DNA of 9,371 bases from an uncultured Oribacterium sp. (lineage in GTDB: Bacteria > Bacillota > Clostridia > Lachnospirales > Lachnospiraceae). The notes beneath the pieces are model-generated. The model worked only from the letters and a program-made list of their open reading frames with translations, was not told where the DNA came from and searched no databases. The first letter of the stretch is position 1; every line of letters begins with the position of its first letter. The stretch lies in the NCBI GenBank assembly GCA_938030845.1, contig CALHIC010000342.1:1-9371 (forward strand), read 5' to 3'. The position numbers were made by a program, and so were the translations under genes. This document shows positions 1 to 6,833 of this stretch, in pieces.

Positions 1-1
1 A

Positions 2-907
2 AAGCTTGCCAACCTGATTATTCTGATGGTAAAGGCCTATGCCAGCATCAGCAGGATTGAAGAAGTAATGGAGCGAAAGAATGATGGATCGCCTGCGTCT
101 AAGGGTATTTCTACTAAGCCTTATGAAAAAGTAATCCAATCTAATCCGGCTCAAGACGGCAAGAAGCCGGGAATTCTTATGGATTATCTTTCCTTTTCCT
201 ATGACAGCGGAGAGGAAAGAGCTCTTTCCGATATCAGCTTTTCTCTAGAAGAAGGGGAGAGCTTAGGAATTATCGGCGGTACCGGATCCGGAAAATCCAC
301 TCTGGTTTCCCTGATTTGCGGATTTTATAGGGATTATGAGGGAGAAATTTTCCTCTGGGGAAGAAACTTAAGAGAGTATTCGGAACAAGAGCTTCGGGAA
401 AGCATTGCCTATGTCCCTCAAAAGGCAGTACTTTTTTCCGGAACGCTTAAGGAAAATCTCCTTTGGAGAAAGAAGGATGCAAAGGATGAAGAGCTCTGGA
501 AAGCCTTGGAAATTGCTCAGGGAAAGGAATTTGTAGAGGCAAAGGGGGAAGGTCTGAATTTATCCGTCAGTATAGAAGGTAAGAACTTTTCAGGAGGACA
601 AAGACAAAGGCTTTCTATAGCCAGAGCCCTGGTGGGAGATTCCAAGCTTTTGATTTTGGATGATTCCTCCTCCGCATTGGATATGCTGACAGAAAGGAAG
701 CTTCGAACGGCACTGGAGGAGGAATATCAAGGAAAGAAAAGTCTTTTGGTGATTTCTCAAAGAGTGTCCAGCATCAGACATTTACCGAAGATTCTGGTTT
801 TGGACCAAGGAAGGCTCATCGGTGTAGGAAGTCATCAGGAGCTTTTGGAGCATTGTTCGGTATATCAGGAAATCTGTGCTTCGCAGAAGCAGGGAAAGGA
901 GGAGTAA
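2..907 (+). CDS. Heterodimeric ABC exporter, degenerate-site half-transporter subunit (5' partial)
   Basis: This is the C-terminal part of an ABC exporter half-transporter. The frame is open to the left edge, so the first ATG (26) is internal. The residues around it (AYASISRIEEV) match the end of the last membrane helix and the linker typical of ABC exporters. The nucleotide-binding domain has Walker A GGTGSGKST (275-301), a Q-loop VPQ, signature FSGGQRQR (from 587) and Walker B LLILDDSSSALD. The residue after the Walker B Asp is Asp (codon 662-664) instead of the catalytic Glu, and the H-loop has Gln (codon 758-760) instead of His. That is the pattern of the degenerate subunit of heterodimeric exporters such as TM287 (known family). 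Its partner is the next gene, which starts one base after this stop codon. Export of drugs, peptides or lipids is possible; the substrate is unknown. Confidence 0.93.
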   Translation, partial: KLANLIILMVKAYASISRIEEVMERKNDGSPASKGISTKPYEKVIQSNPAQDGKKPGILMDYLSFSYDSGEERALSDISFSLEEGESLGIIGGTGSGKSTLVSLICGFYRDYEGEIFLWGRNLREYSEQELRESIAYVPQKAVLFSGTLKENLLWRKKDAKDEELWKALEIAQGKEFVEAKGEGLNLSVSIEGKNFSGGQRQRLSIARALVGDSKLLILDDSSSALDMLTERKLRTALEEEYQGKKSLLVISQRVSSIRHLPKILVLDQGRLIGVGSHQELLEHCSVYQEICASQKQGKEE

Positions 908-908
908 G

Positions 909-2669
909 ATGTCTAAGGAAAACAGAACTGCGGGAGAAGCCTTTCGGAAGCTCTTTCGCTTTATGAAACCTTATAAATTCGCTTTGCTCCTTTCCATTGT
1001 CTCAGCCTTTCTGTCCGTAGTATTTTCTCTTTTTTTGCCGATTCTTTTAGGAAAGGCCATCGATAAGATTGCCGGAAAGGGCACAGTGGATTTTCCCGGA
1101 CTGGGACAGATTTTTAAGGCTATGCTTTTGGTTCTTATAATGGCAGTGTTTTTTCAATGGTTGATGAACCAAGTAAATACCTATTTGACCTTTCATGTGA
1201 TTGAAGATTTACGAGAGAAGGCTTTTTCCCATATTCAGGCTGTTCCCTTATCCTCCATCGATTCCAAGGAACCGGGGGAGATTTTAAGTCGTTTGACCAC
1301 AGATATAGAACAGATATCTCAAGGCTTATTTGTTTTATTGAATCAGTTTTTGCAGGCCGTGTTCAGTATTCTGGAAACTGCCTTTTTCCTCTTCCTTTTA
1401 GAATGGAGGATTGCGTTGGTTCTTTTAGCGATGACTCCTCTGTCTTTTTTCATCGCAAAGTTTATTTCCAAACGCTCTTACCTGTATTTTCAAAACCAGT
1501 CCAAGAGTAGAGGAGAGATAGCCGCCTTCAGTACAGAGGCTATCGGAAATGTGAAGCTTCTGAAAGCTTTTATGCAGGAAGCCCCCAAAGAGTCCTTGTA
1601 TCAGGAGAAAAATGAGAGACTTTCCCGATATAGTATGCAAGCAAACTTCTACAGTTCTTTGGTTAACCCCTTTACCCGTTTTTTAAATGCCCTAGGCTAT
1701 GCCTTGGTGGGGGGAATCGGGGCACTGATTTGCCTGAGAGGGACTTTAAGCATCGGTCAGTTGTCCTCTCTATTGGCTTATGCCACCCAGTATGCCAAGC
1801 CCTTTAACGACATTACTTCCGTGATTACGGAAATTCAAAATGCATTAGCTGCCGCATCTCGTGTCTTTGACTTTCTGGAAGAAGAGGAAATGCAGCCAAA
1901 GGCGGAGGAAAGAGAACTTCCGAAGCCGGTGGAAGGTTATTTGGAGCTTTCCGGATTGTATTTCTCCTATACCAAGGAGCAAAAGTTGATTCAAGATTTG
2001 AGCCTTTCCGTACAAGCCGGGCAAAATATTGCGATAGTCGGCCCTACAGGATGCGGTAAAACTACCTTAATTAATCTTTTAATGCAATTTTATGAACCGA
2101 ATCAGGGAGGGATTTCTATTGACGGAATTTCCTATGAAAAGCTATCCGACCATAGCCTTCGTTCTGCCTATGGCATGGTTCTTCAGGACAGCTGGCTAAA
2201 ATCCGATACGGTTTTGGAAAACATTCGTTACGGATCGCCGGAGAAGAGTATAGAAGAGGTCATTGAAGCCGCTAAACGTGCCGGTTGTCATCATTTTATT
2301 ATGCAGCTTCCAAAGGGCTATGACACGCCTCTTCCGGAGGATGGAGGAAATCTTTCCCAGGGGCAAAAGCAGCTTCTTTGTATCGCCAGAGTGATGTTAA
2401 GAGATCCGGCCATTTTGATTTTGGATGAGGCCACCAGCTCCATTGATACCAGAACGGAAGAAAAGGTACAAAGAGCCTTCCAGGAAATGCTGAAGGGCAG
2501 AACCGCTTTTATCGTGGCCCATCGTCTTTCTACAATCCAGAATGCGGATTGCATTTTGGTGATGAAAGATGGTAATGTGATTGAAAAGGGGAGTCATGAG
2601 GAGCTTTTACGACAAAAGGGCTTCTATAAGAATCTTTATGAAAGCCAATTTCAAGGAGCAGAGAATTGA
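909..2669 (+). CDS. Heterodimeric ABC exporter, catalytic half-transporter subunit
   Basis: A 586-residue half-transporter with an N-terminal six-helix exporter domain (about residues 20-310) and a C-terminal ATPase domain (about 338-586). It has Walker A GPTGCGKTT (378-386), Q-loop LQD, signature LSQGQ (482-486), Walker B LILDE with catalytic Glu507, D-loop SSID and H-loop His538. The non-standard LSQGQ with intact Glu and His is what TM288-type subunits show, so this should supply the catalytic site while its partner (2-907) supplies the LSGGQ-type signature. The ATG at 909 is chosen because AAAGGAGG (895-902) lies six bases upstream. A GTG at 876 in the same frame would overlap the previous gene and lacks such a site. 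The one-base gap to the previous stop implies co-transcription and probably coupled translation. No clear terminator follows. Substrate unknown. Confidence 0.95.
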   Translation: MSKENRTAGEAFRKLFRFMKPYKFALLLSIVSAFLSVVFSLFLPILLGKAIDKIAGKGTVDFPGLGQIFKAMLLVLIMAVFFQWLMNQVNTYLTFHVIEDLREKAFSHIQAVPLSSIDSKEPGEILSRLTTDIEQISQGLFVLLNQFLQAVFSILETAFFLFLLEWRIALVLLAMTPLSFFIAKFISKRSYLYFQNQSKSRGEIAAFSTEAIGNVKLLKAFMQEAPKESLYQEKNERLSRYSMQANFYSSLVNPFTRFLNALGYALVGGIGALICLRGTLSIGQLSSLLAYATQYAKPFNDITSVITEIQNALAAASRVFDFLEEEEMQPKAEERELPKPVEGYLELSGLYFSYTKEQKLIQDLSLSVQAGQNIAIVGPTGCGKTTLINLLMQFYEPNQGGISIDGISYEKLSDHSLRSAYGMVLQDSWLKSDTVLENIRYGSPEKSIEEVIEAAKRAGCHHFIMQLPKGYDTPLPEDGGNLSQGQKQLLCIARVMLRDPAILILDEATSSIDTRTEEKVQRAFQEMLKGRTAFIVAHRLSTIQNADCILVMKDGNVIEKGSHEELLRQKGFYKNLYESQFQGAEN

Positions 2670-2707
2670 ATTTTGCAAAAGAACAGAAAAGGGTAATTTG
2701 TCGGCGC

Positions 2708-2736
2708 TTGACAAGCTGTTAAATTCTCCTTAAAAT
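2708..2736 (+). promoter_or_regulatory. Sigma-A type promoter for the second ABC exporter pair
   Basis: TTGACA (2708-2713) is a perfect -35 box. It is followed after exactly 17 bases by TAAAAT (2731-2736), one mismatch from the -10 consensus. The predicted start is near 2743, giving a leader of about 120 bases before the GTG at 2865. The -35 box sits inside a 9-base palindrome, CTTGACAAG (2707-2715), which is too short to call an operator. The promoter means the second pair can be transcribed independently of the first. Confidence 0.75.
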
Positions 2737-2742
2737 TGCAAA

Positions 2743-2864
2743 GTTTAGAAAAATTATAAGATAAACGGAACAGTATATTGTAGGATAAGAATTACGTAAG
2801 AGTCGTAAGACACTAATCAGTATGTGATTCCGTCAGGATAGCTCATGATAAGGAGGGAGATATA
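2743..2864 (+). other. Predicted 5' leader with small hairpins
   Basis: This is the roughly 120-base untranslated stretch between the predicted transcription start and the GTG start. It contains TTACGTAA (2792-2799, self-complementary), a GTC-GTAA-GAC mini-hairpin with a GNRA-type loop (2802-2811), AATCA/TGATT arms (2815-2819 and 2825-2829), and ACGGAA (2765-2770) complementary to TTCCGT (2828-2833), which could close the whole element. CGTAAGA also occurs twice (2795 and 2805). The last two pairings share bases 2828-2829, so they exclude each other in part. I recognise no known riboswitch, T-box or attenuator, and there is no terminator T-run. The element may be only a spacer. Confidence 0.3.
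2850..2857 (+). promoter_or_regulatory. Shine-Dalgarno site fixing a GTG start
   Basis: AAGGAGGG lies seven bases before GTG 2865. This is near-perfect strength and spacing, and it favours the GTG over the in-frame ATG at 2883, whose upstream sequence is weaker. Confidence 0.8.
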
Positions 2865-4649
2865 GTGCAAGAGGAAAAAGTCATGCAGGAGGATAAACTG
2901 CAGGTATTGAAAATATTGTCTAAATCCATTCGTGAATTTAAAAAAGACTCCATACTTTGTCCCCTTTTGGTTACCGGAGAAGTCATTCTGGAATGTATGA
3001 TTCCTTTTTTCACTGCCCAATTAGTGAACAGAATGAAGGAAAATGCCTCCATGCAGATGATTTTGCATTATGGATTGATTCTTGTGGTGATGGCCATACT
3101 TTCCCTTCTTTTTGGACTTTGGGCGGGAAATTATGCCGCTTCCGCTTCCACCGGCTTTGCCCGGAATATTCGAAGAGATATGTTCCAAAGAATTCAGGGT
3201 TTTTCCTTTGAAAATATCGATCGTTTTGAAAGCTCTTCCCTGGTAACAAGACTGACCACGGATATCAGCAATGTACAGATGGCCTATATGATGCTGGTTC
3301 GTACCGCATTCAGAGGTCCTCTGATGATTGTTTTTTCCTTTGCGGCAGCCTTTTTCTTAGGCGGTAGAATGGCCATTATTTTTTGTTTTGTTGTTCCTGT
3401 TTTGGCTATTGGGTTGATCCTTATCACCAAAAAGGCTATGGGTATTTTTAACGAGATCTTTAAGCGCTATGATGCCTTAAATGAGTCTGTGGAAGAAAAT
3501 ATTCAGGGCATGCGGGTAGTGAAAACCTATGTTCGGGAAGATTATGAGAAAGAAAAGTTTAATGGAAAGGCAGAGTCTTTGGCCCTGGACTTTATTTCAG
3601 CAGAAAAACTGATTGCCTTAGCCAACCCCTTGATGCAGTTCTGTCTTTTTGTGGTTGTGCTTTTTGTCTTAAGCTTCGGTTCTTATTTAGTGGTTAGTAC
3701 AAGCGGTTCTGCTTTAGATGTAGGACAGCTTTCCGCCCTCTTAACCTACAGCTATCAGATTCTTTCCAGCCTGATGCTGGTGGCCATGGTATTTGTGATG
3801 GTAGTGATTTCCGCAGCTTCCTCTCGGAGAATCGCTGAAGTTTTAACGGAAGAAAGTACCATGGAGAATCCGGCAGAGGGCATTAAGCTAGTAAAGGACG
3901 GCTCCATTGATTTTAATCATGTATACTTTAAGTATTCCAAGGATGCAAAAAAGAATGTATTAACTGACATTTCCCTTCATATTCCCTCAGGACAAACCGT
4001 GGGAATCCTGGGAGGAACAGGTTCAGCCAAGTCTTCACTGACTCAGTTGATTTCCCGTCTTTATGATGTGACGGAGGGAGAAGTCTTGGTTGGTGGTGAG
4101 GATGTTCGAAAATACGATATTCAAGCGTTGAGAGACCAGGTGGCTGTAGTATTACAGAAGAATATTCTCTTCTCCGGAACAGTGGCGGAGAATCTTCGCT
4201 GGGGAAATCCAAAGGCTAGCCAGGCTGAGCTGGAAGAGGCCTGCAGGCTGTCCCAGGCCGCAGAATTTATCGAGAGAATGAAAGAAGGCTACGAAAGTCA
4301 CGTGGAGCAGGGAGGAAGCAATTGCTCCGGAGGGCAGAAGCAAAGACTTTGTATTGCCAGAGCCTTGTTGAAGAAACCCAAGATTTTAATTTTGGACGAT
4401 TCCACCTCGGCGGTGGATACCAAAACAGATGCCTTTATTCGGAAGGGCTTTAAGGAATTTATTCCGGATACCACGAAGATTATTATTGCCCAAAGAGTTT
4501 CTTCTGTAATGGATGCGGACCAGATTCTGATTATGGACAAGGGAGAAATTATTGCCAGAGGTACCCATGAGGAACTGATGGAGAATTCTCCGATTTACAG
4601 AGAAACCTATGAGTCCCAGAACAGAAAGGAGGTAGAGGATGGAGAATAA
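2865..4649 (+). CDS. Heterodimeric ABC exporter, degenerate-site half-transporter subunit
   Basis: A 594-residue half-transporter with six predicted membrane helices in about residues 35-320 and an ATPase domain from about 345. It carries Walker A GGTGSAKSS (383-391), Q-loop VLQK, signature CSGGQ (487-491), Walker B ILILDD with Asp512 where the catalytic Glu is expected, and Gln543 in the H-loop. It is therefore a degenerate subunit like 2-907, here with the added change of the last Walker A glycine to Ala388. The lysine (389) is kept, so ATP can probably still bind. From memory, Ser or Ala at that position occurs in related clostridial subunits, so I read it as a subfamily trait and not as damage. 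The last 11 bases overlap the next gene, its presumed partner. Transcription should start at the promoter at 2708-2736. Substrate unknown. Confidence 0.94.
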   Translation: MQEEKVMQEDKLQVLKILSKSIREFKKDSILCPLLVTGEVILECMIPFFTAQLVNRMKENASMQMILHYGLILVVMAILSLLFGLWAGNYAASASTGFARNIRRDMFQRIQGFSFENIDRFESSSLVTRLTTDISNVQMAYMMLVRTAFRGPLMIVFSFAAAFFLGGRMAIIFCFVVPVLAIGLILITKKAMGIFNEIFKRYDALNESVEENIQGMRVVKTYVREDYEKEKFNGKAESLALDFISAEKLIALANPLMQFCLFVVVLFVLSFGSYLVVSTSGSALDVGQLSALLTYSYQILSSLMLVAMVFVMVVISAASSRRIAEVLTEESTMENPAEGIKLVKDGSIDFNHVYFKYSKDAKKNVLTDISLHIPSGQTVGILGGTGSAKSSLTQLISRLYDVTEGEVLVGGEDVRKYDIQALRDQVAVVLQKNILFSGTVAENLRWGNPKASQAELEEACRLSQAAEFIERMKEGYESHVEQGGSNCSGGQKQRLCIARALLKKPKILILDDSTSAVDTKTDAFIRKGFKEFIPDTTKIIIAQRVSSVMDADQILIMDKGEIIARGTHEELMENSPIYRETYESQNRKEVEDGE

Positions 4650-6537
4650 GGGAAGACCGAAGAATTTTATGAAGACCTTAGGCAGAATCATAAAGGACTT
4701 ATTTTCCTTTTATCCAACACTTCTGCCTATTACTCTTTTGTTTATTGTAATTAATGCGGTTGTAACCTCTATCCCGGCGATTTTTCAGCAAAAGATTATC
4801 AGTTTGATTGAAACGGTTTATAAGGAAGGTAATTGGAACGCGGTATCCTCCGATATTTTAAGACTGGTTGGGATTTTACTGGTGTTTTACACCATTTCCC
4901 TGATTTGTGCCTATTGCTACAATATGAATATGGCCACCATTACCCAGGGCTCCTTAAAACAGTATCGTCTGAAACTGTTTAACCATATGCAGGATCTGCC
5001 CATTGCATTTTTCGACCAAAACAAAACCGGGGATATCATGAGTCATTATACCAATGACATTGATGCCATGAGACAGTTTATCTCTATCTGTATTCCTCAG
5101 GCTATTTCTTCCCTGATTACTGTGATTACGGTAGTTTCCATTATGCTGTATTACTCCCTTTGGCTAAGCCTCTTGGTTGTGCTTGGATCCTTCTTTATGC
5201 TTCGGATTGTAAAGGTAATCGGAGGAAAGTCCAGCCATTACTTTGTTCGTCAACAGGAGGAGTTGGCCCGTTCCGAAGGCTTTATCCAGGAAATGATGAA
5301 CGGACAGAAGGTCATTAAGGTCTTTAATCATGAAGAAAAGAGTATTCAGGACTTTGACCGCTATAATGATGAATTGTTCCGGGTTTCTAATGAAGCCAAC
5401 CGTTACTCCAATGTGATTATGCCCATCCTAAACAATATCGGAAATATCCTTTATGTTTTGGTTGCCATTGTGGGAGGAGCACTTTTGGCCTTCCATGTGC
5501 CCAATATTTCCATTTCCGGATTAGGCTTAAGCATTGCTATCGTTATCCCCTTCCTGAATATGACCAAGCAGTTTGCAGGTGTGGTGGGACAGATTTCCTC
5601 GGAAGTTAATGCCGTGGTTATGGGTGTTGCCGGTGCGAACAGAGTTTATCAGATGATTGATGAAGAGGTGGAAGAGGACGAAGGAAAGGTTTGCCTTGTG
5701 AACTGTTCCCACGAGGGAGACCGTCTGGTAGAAAGCAAGAAGAGAACAGAGCTCTGGGCTTGGAAGAGCATTTTACCGGATGGAAGCATTTCCCTGAAAG
5801 AACTGAAAGGGGACATGGAGCTTAAGGGAGTGGATTTTTCCTATGATGGAAAGCGTCAGATTCTAAAGAATATTGATGTTTTTGCAAGACCGGGAGAAAA
5901 AGTAGCCTTTGTAGGAGCCACCGGTGCGGGAAAAACCACCATTACCAACCTTTTGAATCGTTTCTATGATATCCAAAGGGGAGAAATTATCTACGACGGC
6001 ATCAATATTCGGGATATTGCCATTTCCGATTTAAGAAGATCCATTGCGGTAATTTTGCAGGATACCGTGCTCTTTACCGGAACCGTAATGGAAAATATTC
6101 GTTACGGAAAGCTGGATGCAACGGATGAAGAATGTATTGCGGCGGCTAAGCTTGCAGGAGCGGATGATTTCATTACAAGACTTCCAAAGGGCTATGATAC
6201 GGAGCTGAGTGCTAACGGAGGCAACCTGTCCCAGGGACAGAGACAGCTTTTATCCATTGCCAGAGCCGCGGTAAATGATCCTCCTGTCCTTATCATGGAT
6301 GAAGCCACCAGCTCCATTGATACCAGAACGGAGGCTATTGTACAGAAGGGTATGGATGCCCTGATGGCCGGAAGAACCGTTTTTGTGATTGCTCACAGAC
6401 TTTCTACCGTACAAAACTCTGATGTCATCATGGTTTTGGAACAGGGAGAAATTATAGAGCGAGGCAGTCATAAGGATTTGATTGCCGCAAAAGGAAAGTA
6501 CTATCAGCTTTATACCGGAGCCTTTGAGTTGGAGTAA
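4639..6537 (+). CDS. Heterodimeric ABC exporter, catalytic half-transporter subunit with linker insertion
   Basis: A 632-residue half-transporter. The exporter membrane domain spans about residues 20-335. The ATPase domain starts near 393 with Walker A GATGAGKTT (426-434), Q-loop LQD, signature LSQGQ (530-534), Walker B LIMDE with catalytic Glu555 and H-loop His586. It is the catalytic partner of 2865-4649. The start ATG lies inside the end of the previous gene (11-base overlap) with AAAGGAGG (4625-4632) six bases ahead, a typical translational coupling arrangement. The protein is longer than the usual 580-600 residues because of an extra segment of about 50 residues (343-393) between the membrane domain and the ATPase core. 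That segment contains two Cys and a WAWK motif. I recall similar insertions in clostridial homologues, so it is probably a subfamily feature. Substrate unknown. Confidence 0.95.
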   Translation: MENKGRPKNFMKTLGRIIKDLFSFYPTLLPITLLFIVINAVVTSIPAIFQQKIISLIETVYKEGNWNAVSSDILRLVGILLVFYTISLICAYCYNMNMATITQGSLKQYRLKLFNHMQDLPIAFFDQNKTGDIMSHYTNDIDAMRQFISICIPQAISSLITVITVVSIMLYYSLWLSLLVVLGSFFMLRIVKVIGGKSSHYFVRQQEELARSEGFIQEMMNGQKVIKVFNHEEKSIQDFDRYNDELFRVSNEANRYSNVIMPILNNIGNILYVLVAIVGGALLAFHVPNISISGLGLSIAIVIPFLNMTKQFAGVVGQISSEVNAVVMGVAGANRVYQMIDEEVEEDEGKVCLVNCSHEGDRLVESKKRTELWAWKSILPDGSISLKELKGDMELKGVDFSYDGKRQILKNIDVFARPGEKVAFVGATGAGKTTITNLLNRFYDIQRGEIIYDGINIRDIAISDLRRSIAVILQDTVLFTGTVMENIRYGKLDATDEECIAAAKLAGADDFITRLPKGYDTELSANGGNLSQGQRQLLSIARAAVNDPPVLIMDEATSSIDTRTEAIVQKGMDALMAGRTVFVIAHRLSTVQNSDVIMVLEQGEIIERGSHKDLIAAKGKYYQLYTGAFELE

Positions 6538-6611
6538 GCTTAGTATTTTTGTAGCTTTAAAGCAAAATAAGCTTGCAGTTTTTGTAGCTTGGAACCGGAA
6601 TAAGCTTGTAT
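6535..6611 (+). repeat. 33-nt tandem repeat, about 2.3 copies, starting at a stop codon
   Basis: TAAGCTT occurs at 6535, 6568 and 6601, exactly 33 bases apart each time. The first two units also share TTTTTGTAGCTT at the same offset (from 6546 and 6579). The remaining positions have diverged (AGTA versus GCAG, then TAAAGCAAAA versus GGAACCGGAA), and the third copy is truncated. The first TAA is the stop codon of the ABC gene. Because 33 is a multiple of three, one frame reads as 11-residue peptide repeats (KLSIFVALKQN, KLAVFVAWNRN, then KLVF). That frame has no start codon of its own outside the ABC gene, so I do not call a gene. AAGCT and AGCTT arms within each unit could form weak hairpins. 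Confidence 0.75.
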
Positions 6612-6618
6612 TTCACTC

Positions 6619-6648
6619 TTGCCATGGAGAAAGAAGCTGTGCTATACT
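6619..6648 (+). promoter_or_regulatory. Promoter of the tRNA-Thr gene
   Basis: TTGCCA (6619-6624) is spaced 18 bases from TATACT (6643-6648). A TG two positions before the hexamer (TGC-TATACT) gives an extended -10. Transcription would begin around 6653-6656, only a few bases before the tRNA 5' end, so the precursor would have a very short leader. Confidence 0.7.
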
Positions 6649-6657
6649 GCGGGAGAT

Positions 6658-6730
6658 GCCACAATAGCACAGTCGGTAGTGCATCTGATTCGTAATCAGA
6701 AGGTCACCAGTTCAAGTCTGGTTTGTGGCC
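6658..6730 (+). tRNA. tRNA-Thr (anticodon CGT)
   Basis: A full cloverleaf can be drawn. The acceptor GCCACAA (6658-6664) pairs perfectly with TTGTGGC (6723-6729). The D-stem is GCAC/GTGC with loop AGTCGGTA. The anticodon stem TCTGA/TCAGA encloses loop TTCGTAA, giving anticodon CGT (6691-6693), which reads the Thr codon ACG. The variable loop is AGGTC. The T-arm is ACCAG/CTGGT with loop TTCAAGT. T8, A14, G18-G19, T33 and the G15-C48 pair are all present. CCA is not encoded. The discriminator base appears to be C (6730), which is unusual for tRNA-Thr. The gene has its own promoter and terminator and so is a single-gene transcription unit. Confidence 0.95.
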
Positions 6731-6737
6731 TCTCTTC

Positions 6738-6771
6738 AGCAGGGAAGTGGTCTTGGCTTCCCTGCTTTTTT
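6738..6771 (+). terminator. Rho-independent terminator of tRNA-Thr
   Basis: AGCAGGGAAG (6738-6747) and CTTCCCTGCT (6757-6766) form a perfect 10-bp stem with a 9-base loop. A T-run follows directly (6766-6771). It begins seven bases after the tRNA end. Confidence 0.93.
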
Positions 6772-6833
6772 GTTTCGTTGGATGCTATTTTTGGAAAAAG
6801 CGGTCGATAGATAGAATAGGGAGTTTGAGGGAT

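Noticed and set aside
876..908. GTG start at 876 for the second ABC gene
   Set aside because: It would overlap the end of the previous gene and add a charged, unrelated N-terminus, while ATG 909 has a perfect Shine-Dalgarno site six bases upstream.
2671..2680. TTTTGCAAAA palindrome after the first exporter pair as a terminator or operator
   Set aside because: It is only ten A/T-rich bases with no loop or T-run, and such a palindrome is expected by chance in DNA of this composition.
6554..6563. GCTTTAAAGC palindrome as terminator of the ABC operon
   Set aside because: The stem is short and A/T-rich and no T-run follows, so I do not call a terminator between 6537 and the tRNA.
6535..6611. Short direct repeats as a CRISPR array
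   Set aside because: The units are contiguous with no unique spacers, there are only about 2.3 copies, and no cas genes are visible.
6658..6730. tRNA gene as an attachment site of an integrated element
   Set aside because: No integrase, direct repeat of the tRNA 3' end or phage-like gene is visible in the window.
6482..6810. Small + strand open frames across the repeat, the tRNA and its terminator
   Set aside because: They start inside the ABC gene or directly before the tRNA, lack ribosome binding sites and cross structural RNA, so they are unlikely to be coding.
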